A stretch of DNA of 64,000 nucleotides, from NCBI GenBank assembly GCA_038225855.1, contig JBBRQU010000019.1, forward strand, positions 1 through 64,000. The letters run 5' to 3'. The notes under the pieces were generated by a model, which worked only from the letters and a program-made list of their open reading frames with translations, was not told the DNA's origin and searched no databases. This DNA comes from CAHJXF01 sp038225855. GTDB lineage: Bacteria > Pseudomonadota > Gammaproteobacteria > Burkholderiales > Burkholderiaceae_D. A program made the translations under genes and the position numbers. How positions within the stretch are numbered: position 1 is the stretch's first letter; each line of letters opens with the position of its first letter. Of this stretch, positions 61,428-64,000 are shown in pieces.

Positions 61428-64000
61428 CTACGCCACCGTCCGCAACTCCCCACTCCCATACAAATTCGCCACGCATCGCGCGCACAGCTTCGCGTGTGCG
61501 GTATCGGCACCGACATCCTTGCGGTAATGCCAGCACCGCTCGCACTTGGGCTGCGATGACGGTGTGACGATGATCGCTTCCTCGCTTTCGCGCGCTGCTT
61601 CCTTCACCGTGGCTTGCGACGTGATCATCACGAAGCGCAGATCGTTCTTCAATTCCAGCAGTAGGTTGTAGCGATCGCCGGCCGCATCAATCTCGACTTC
61701 GGCTTGCAGCGACGAGCCGATCAGGCCCGCGGTGCGCGCGTCTTCGAGCTTCTTCAAGACGTCGGCGCGAATCGCGCGCAGCACGTCCCATTTGTGCAGC
61801 AAGGCATCGGCATGCGCGATCGCCGGAAACTCGTGCATGGTCTCGGCGAAGATCGTGCCGCGCGCGGCCAATGCCTGCGGCGCGAACACCGCCCACGCTT
61901 CTTCGGCGGTGAACGAAATGAAGGGAGCAAGCAGCCGCAGCAGCGCATGCGCGATATGCCACAGCGCGTTCTGCGCCGAGCGGCGCGCGTGGCCGTCGGC
62001 CGCTGCCGTGTAGAGCCGGTCCTTGAGAATGTCGAGATAGAAACCGCCGAGATCCTCGGAGCAATAGGTCTGCAGCTTCGACGTGACCGGGTGGAACTCG
62101 AACACCTCCAGATGCGCGAGCAGTTCGCGTTGCAGCGCGTCCATGCGCGCGATCGCGTAACGGTCGATCTCGAGCCATTGCTCGACCGGCAACGCGTGCT
62201 GCCTGGCATCGAAGTCGGCTGTGTTGGCGAGCAGGAAGCGCAGCGTATTGCGGATGCGCCGATAACTTTCGACGACGCGCTTCATGATCTCGTCGGAGAT
62301 CGTCACGTCGCCCGAGTAGTCAGCCGAGGCGACCCACCAGCGCACGATGTCGGCGCCGTACTGATCGATCAGCTTTTGCGGTGCGATCACGTTGCCGACC
62401 GACTTGGACATCTTGCGGCCCTCGACGTCGAACACGAAGCCGTGCGTGAGCAGCACGTCGTAAGGTGCGCGGCCGTTCAACATGCACGAGATCAACAGCG
62501 ACGAATGGAACCAGCCGCGATGCTGGTCGCTGCCTTCGAGGTACATGTCGGCCGGATAGCGCAACAGGTCGGCATGCGAGCCGTGATGGTTCGTGCCGCC
62601 GAGCACCGTCTGAAACGTCGAGCCCGAGTCGAACCACACGTCGAGCGTGTCGCGGTTCTTGGCATACATCGTCGCGTCAGTGTCGGGAGTGCCGCGGTCG
62701 TAGCGCTTCAACACCGTCATCGCATCAAGGGTCTGCCACGCCTCGACGCCGCCGGCCTCGATCGCCTGCGCCACGTCTTCGATCAGCGCGAGCGTGTCGG
62801 GATGCAGCGCGCCGGTTTCCCTGTGCACGAAGAACGCCATCGGCGTGCCCCACTGACGCTGGCGCGACAGGGTCCAATCGGGACGGTTCGCGATCATGCC
62901 GTGCAGGCGCGCCTTGCCCCACGAAGGAAAGAAGCGCGTTGCATCGATCGCCTTCAGCGCGGTTTCGCGCAGGCTGCCGCCACCGTCCGAGGCGTCGTTC
63001 GCTGCGCTGTCGTCTGATTTTCGATCCATCCCCGCGAACCATTGCGACGTGGCGCGATAGATGATCGGCGTCTTGTGGCGCCAGCAATGCATGTAGCTGT
63101 GCGTGAACTTCTCGACGTGAAGCAGCGCGCCGGCTTCGCGCAGCGTCTCGACGATGATGGGGTTCGCCTTCCAGATCGACAGACCGCCGAACAGCGGCTC
63201 GCTGGCTGCATACGTGCCGTCGCCCGTAACCGGGTTGATGATGTCGTCGTCGGCCAGGCCGTTGGCCTTGCACGAGATGAAGTCTTCGACGCCATACGCG
63301 GGCGACGAATGCACGATGCCGGTTCCCTGATCGAGCGCGACGTAGTCACCGAGATATACGGGCGCCTGTCGCGCATAGAACGGATGCGAGAACGCGATGT
63401 GGTCGAGCGCGGCGCCCTTGCAGGTTGCGAGCACCGTGCCCTCGAAACCGTAGCGTTCAAGGCAGGGGGCGACACGTTCGCTGGCGACGATCAGCAGCGT
63501 GCGTTCGGTATCGACTAGTGCGTAGTCGAATTCGGGATGCACGTTCAACGCCTGGTTCGCGGGAATGGTCCACGGCGTCGTGGTCCAGATCACGATGGCG
63601 CCCGGCTTGTTCGGCAACGTGTCGAGCCCGAATGCGCGCGCGATCTTGTCGCGCTCGCTGTCGATGAACGGAAAGCCCACGTCGATCGAAAGATCGACGC
63701 GATCCTGATATTCGACTTCGGCTTCGGCCAGCGCCGAGCCGCAGTCGAAGCACCAGTTGACCGGCTTCAATCCGCGAAACACGTAGCCCTTCCCGAGGAT
63801 GCGGCCGAGTACGCGCAGCTCATCGGCCTCGTTGCCGAAGTTCATCGTCTTGTAGGGACGGTCCCATTCGCCGAGCACGCCGAGGCGCTTGAAGCCGGCC
63901 ATCTGCCCGACGATCTGACTCTCGGCATATGCGCGCGACCTGGCCTGCACTTCGCTTGCGGGCAGCGATTTGCCGTATTGCTTCTCGATCTGGATTTCGA
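61428..64000 (-). CDS. ileS: Isoleucyl-tRNA synthetase, N-terminus cut by window end
   Basis: IleS charges tRNA-Ile and edits valine. The visible 857 codons run open to base 64000. Seen: WCFDCGSALAEAEVEYQ (zinc-like site), the editing domain with IVIWTTTPWTIPANQALNVH and GTGIVHSSPAYGVEDF, the KMSKS loop in GRKMSKSVGNVI, the WVASADYSGDV helix and a C-terminal zinc finger CERCWHYRKDVG ... CARCV. The HIGH motif and N-terminus lie beyond the window. The stop is at 61428. Confidence 0.96.
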   Translation of the reverse strand, partial: EIQIEKQYGKSLPASEVQARSRAYAESQIVGQMAGFKRLGVLGEWDRPYKTMNFGNEADELRVLGRILGKGYVFRGLKPVNWCFDCGSALAEAEVEYQDRVDLSIDVGFPFIDSERDKIARAFGLDTLPNKPGAIVIWTTTPWTIPANQALNVHPEFDYALVDTERTLLIVASERVAPCLERYGFEGTVLATCKGAALDHIAFSHPFYARQAPVYLGDYVALDQGTGIVHSSPAYGVEDFISCKANGLADDDIINPVTGDGTYAASEPLFGGLSIWKANPIIVETLREAGALLHVEKFTHSYMHCWRHKTPIIYRATSQWFAGMDRKSDDSAANDASDGGGSLRETALKAIDATRFFPSWGKARLHGMIANRPDWTLSRQRQWGTPMAFFVHRETGALHPDTLALIEDVAQAIEAGGVEAWQTLDAMTVLKRYDRGTPDTDATMYAKNRDTLDVWFDSGSTFQTVLGGTNHHGSHADLLRYPADMYLEGSDQHRGWFHSSLLISCMLNGRAPYDVLLTHGFVFDVEGRKMSKSVGNVIAPQKLIDQYGADIVRWWVASADYSGDVTISDEIMKRVVESYRRIRNTLRFLLANTADFDARQHALPVEQWLEIDRYAIARMDALQRELLAHLEVFEFHPVTSKLQTYCSEDLGGFYLDILKDRLYTAAADGHARRSAQNALWHIAHALLRLLAPFISFTAEEAWAVFAPQALAARGTIFAETMHEFPAIAHADALLHKWDVLRAIRADVLKKLEDARTAGLIGSSLQAEVEIDAAGDRYNLLLELKNDLRFVMITSQATVKEAARESEEAIIVTPSSQPKCERCWHYRKDVGADTAHAKLCARCVANLYGSGELRTVA

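Overview
The window is about 65% G+C, densely coded and chromosomal. Gene content and order point to a betaproteobacterium close to Burkholderiales. Two neighbourhoods are typical of that group: tldD-nit-yhdP facing glnE, and purM facing perM-hda-HAD-pcnB-folK-dgk-panB-panC. The exact genus cannot be read from the sequence.

Layout. 1-10053: peptidase tldD (cut at the window start and oddly duplicated), a nitrilase-family hydrolase, the giant envelope protein yhdP, and glnE. 10050-17900: accessory stretch with a TIR/NB-ARC/TPR STAND protein, a secreted two-repeat protein behind a 12-bp tandem array, a DUF1800/DUF1501 export pair and a BON lipoprotein. 17909-28051: the housekeeping pantothenate/folate/RNA-processing/replication-control/purine block, with an SLC13/ArsB-like transporter spliced in. 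28170-33786: a tightly coupled five-gene cluster built around the radical SAM enzyme ArsS, with the two glycosyltransferase types and redox partners that usually accompany arsenosugar synthesis. 33880-43621: a formamide (short-chain amide or urea) utilisation system, with sensor AmiC and ANTAR antiterminator AmiR divergent from a urtABCDE-type ABC transporter, a metallophosphoesterase-like protein, formamidase and FmdB. 43653-55321: miaA, mutL, a DedA protein, queuosine genes queE/queD/queG, a hydratase, a murein amidase, tsaE and transporters. 55375-61052: small accessory genes, a broken Type IIG restriction-modification gene and a vapBC module. 61428-64000: ileS, cut at the window end.

How the parts work together. 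The clearest regulatory unit is the amide system. A strong sigma70-type promoter fires into a leader that can form a hairpin with a six-base loop and then a strong intrinsic terminator, before the transporter and formamidase genes. The divergent amiCR pair encodes the matching sensor and RNA-binding antiterminator. The inferred logic is that amide binding frees AmiR, AmiR holds the leader in the hexaloop form, and the operon is read through. The ArsS cluster is linked by ATGA stop/start overlaps, suggesting one translationally coupled operon.

Genome texture. Five paired, inverted REP-like palindromes of two sequence types sit between genes, and one supplies the last residues of queG. A separate 20-bp palindrome lies inside the reading frames of tsaE and yhdP. 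Signs of decay include a two-lesion Type IIG gene, a LysM/BON (Kbp-like) gene reduced to its two ends, and a tldD that repeats its own middle at the window edge. No rRNA, tRNA, CRISPR array, transposase or prophage was seen.
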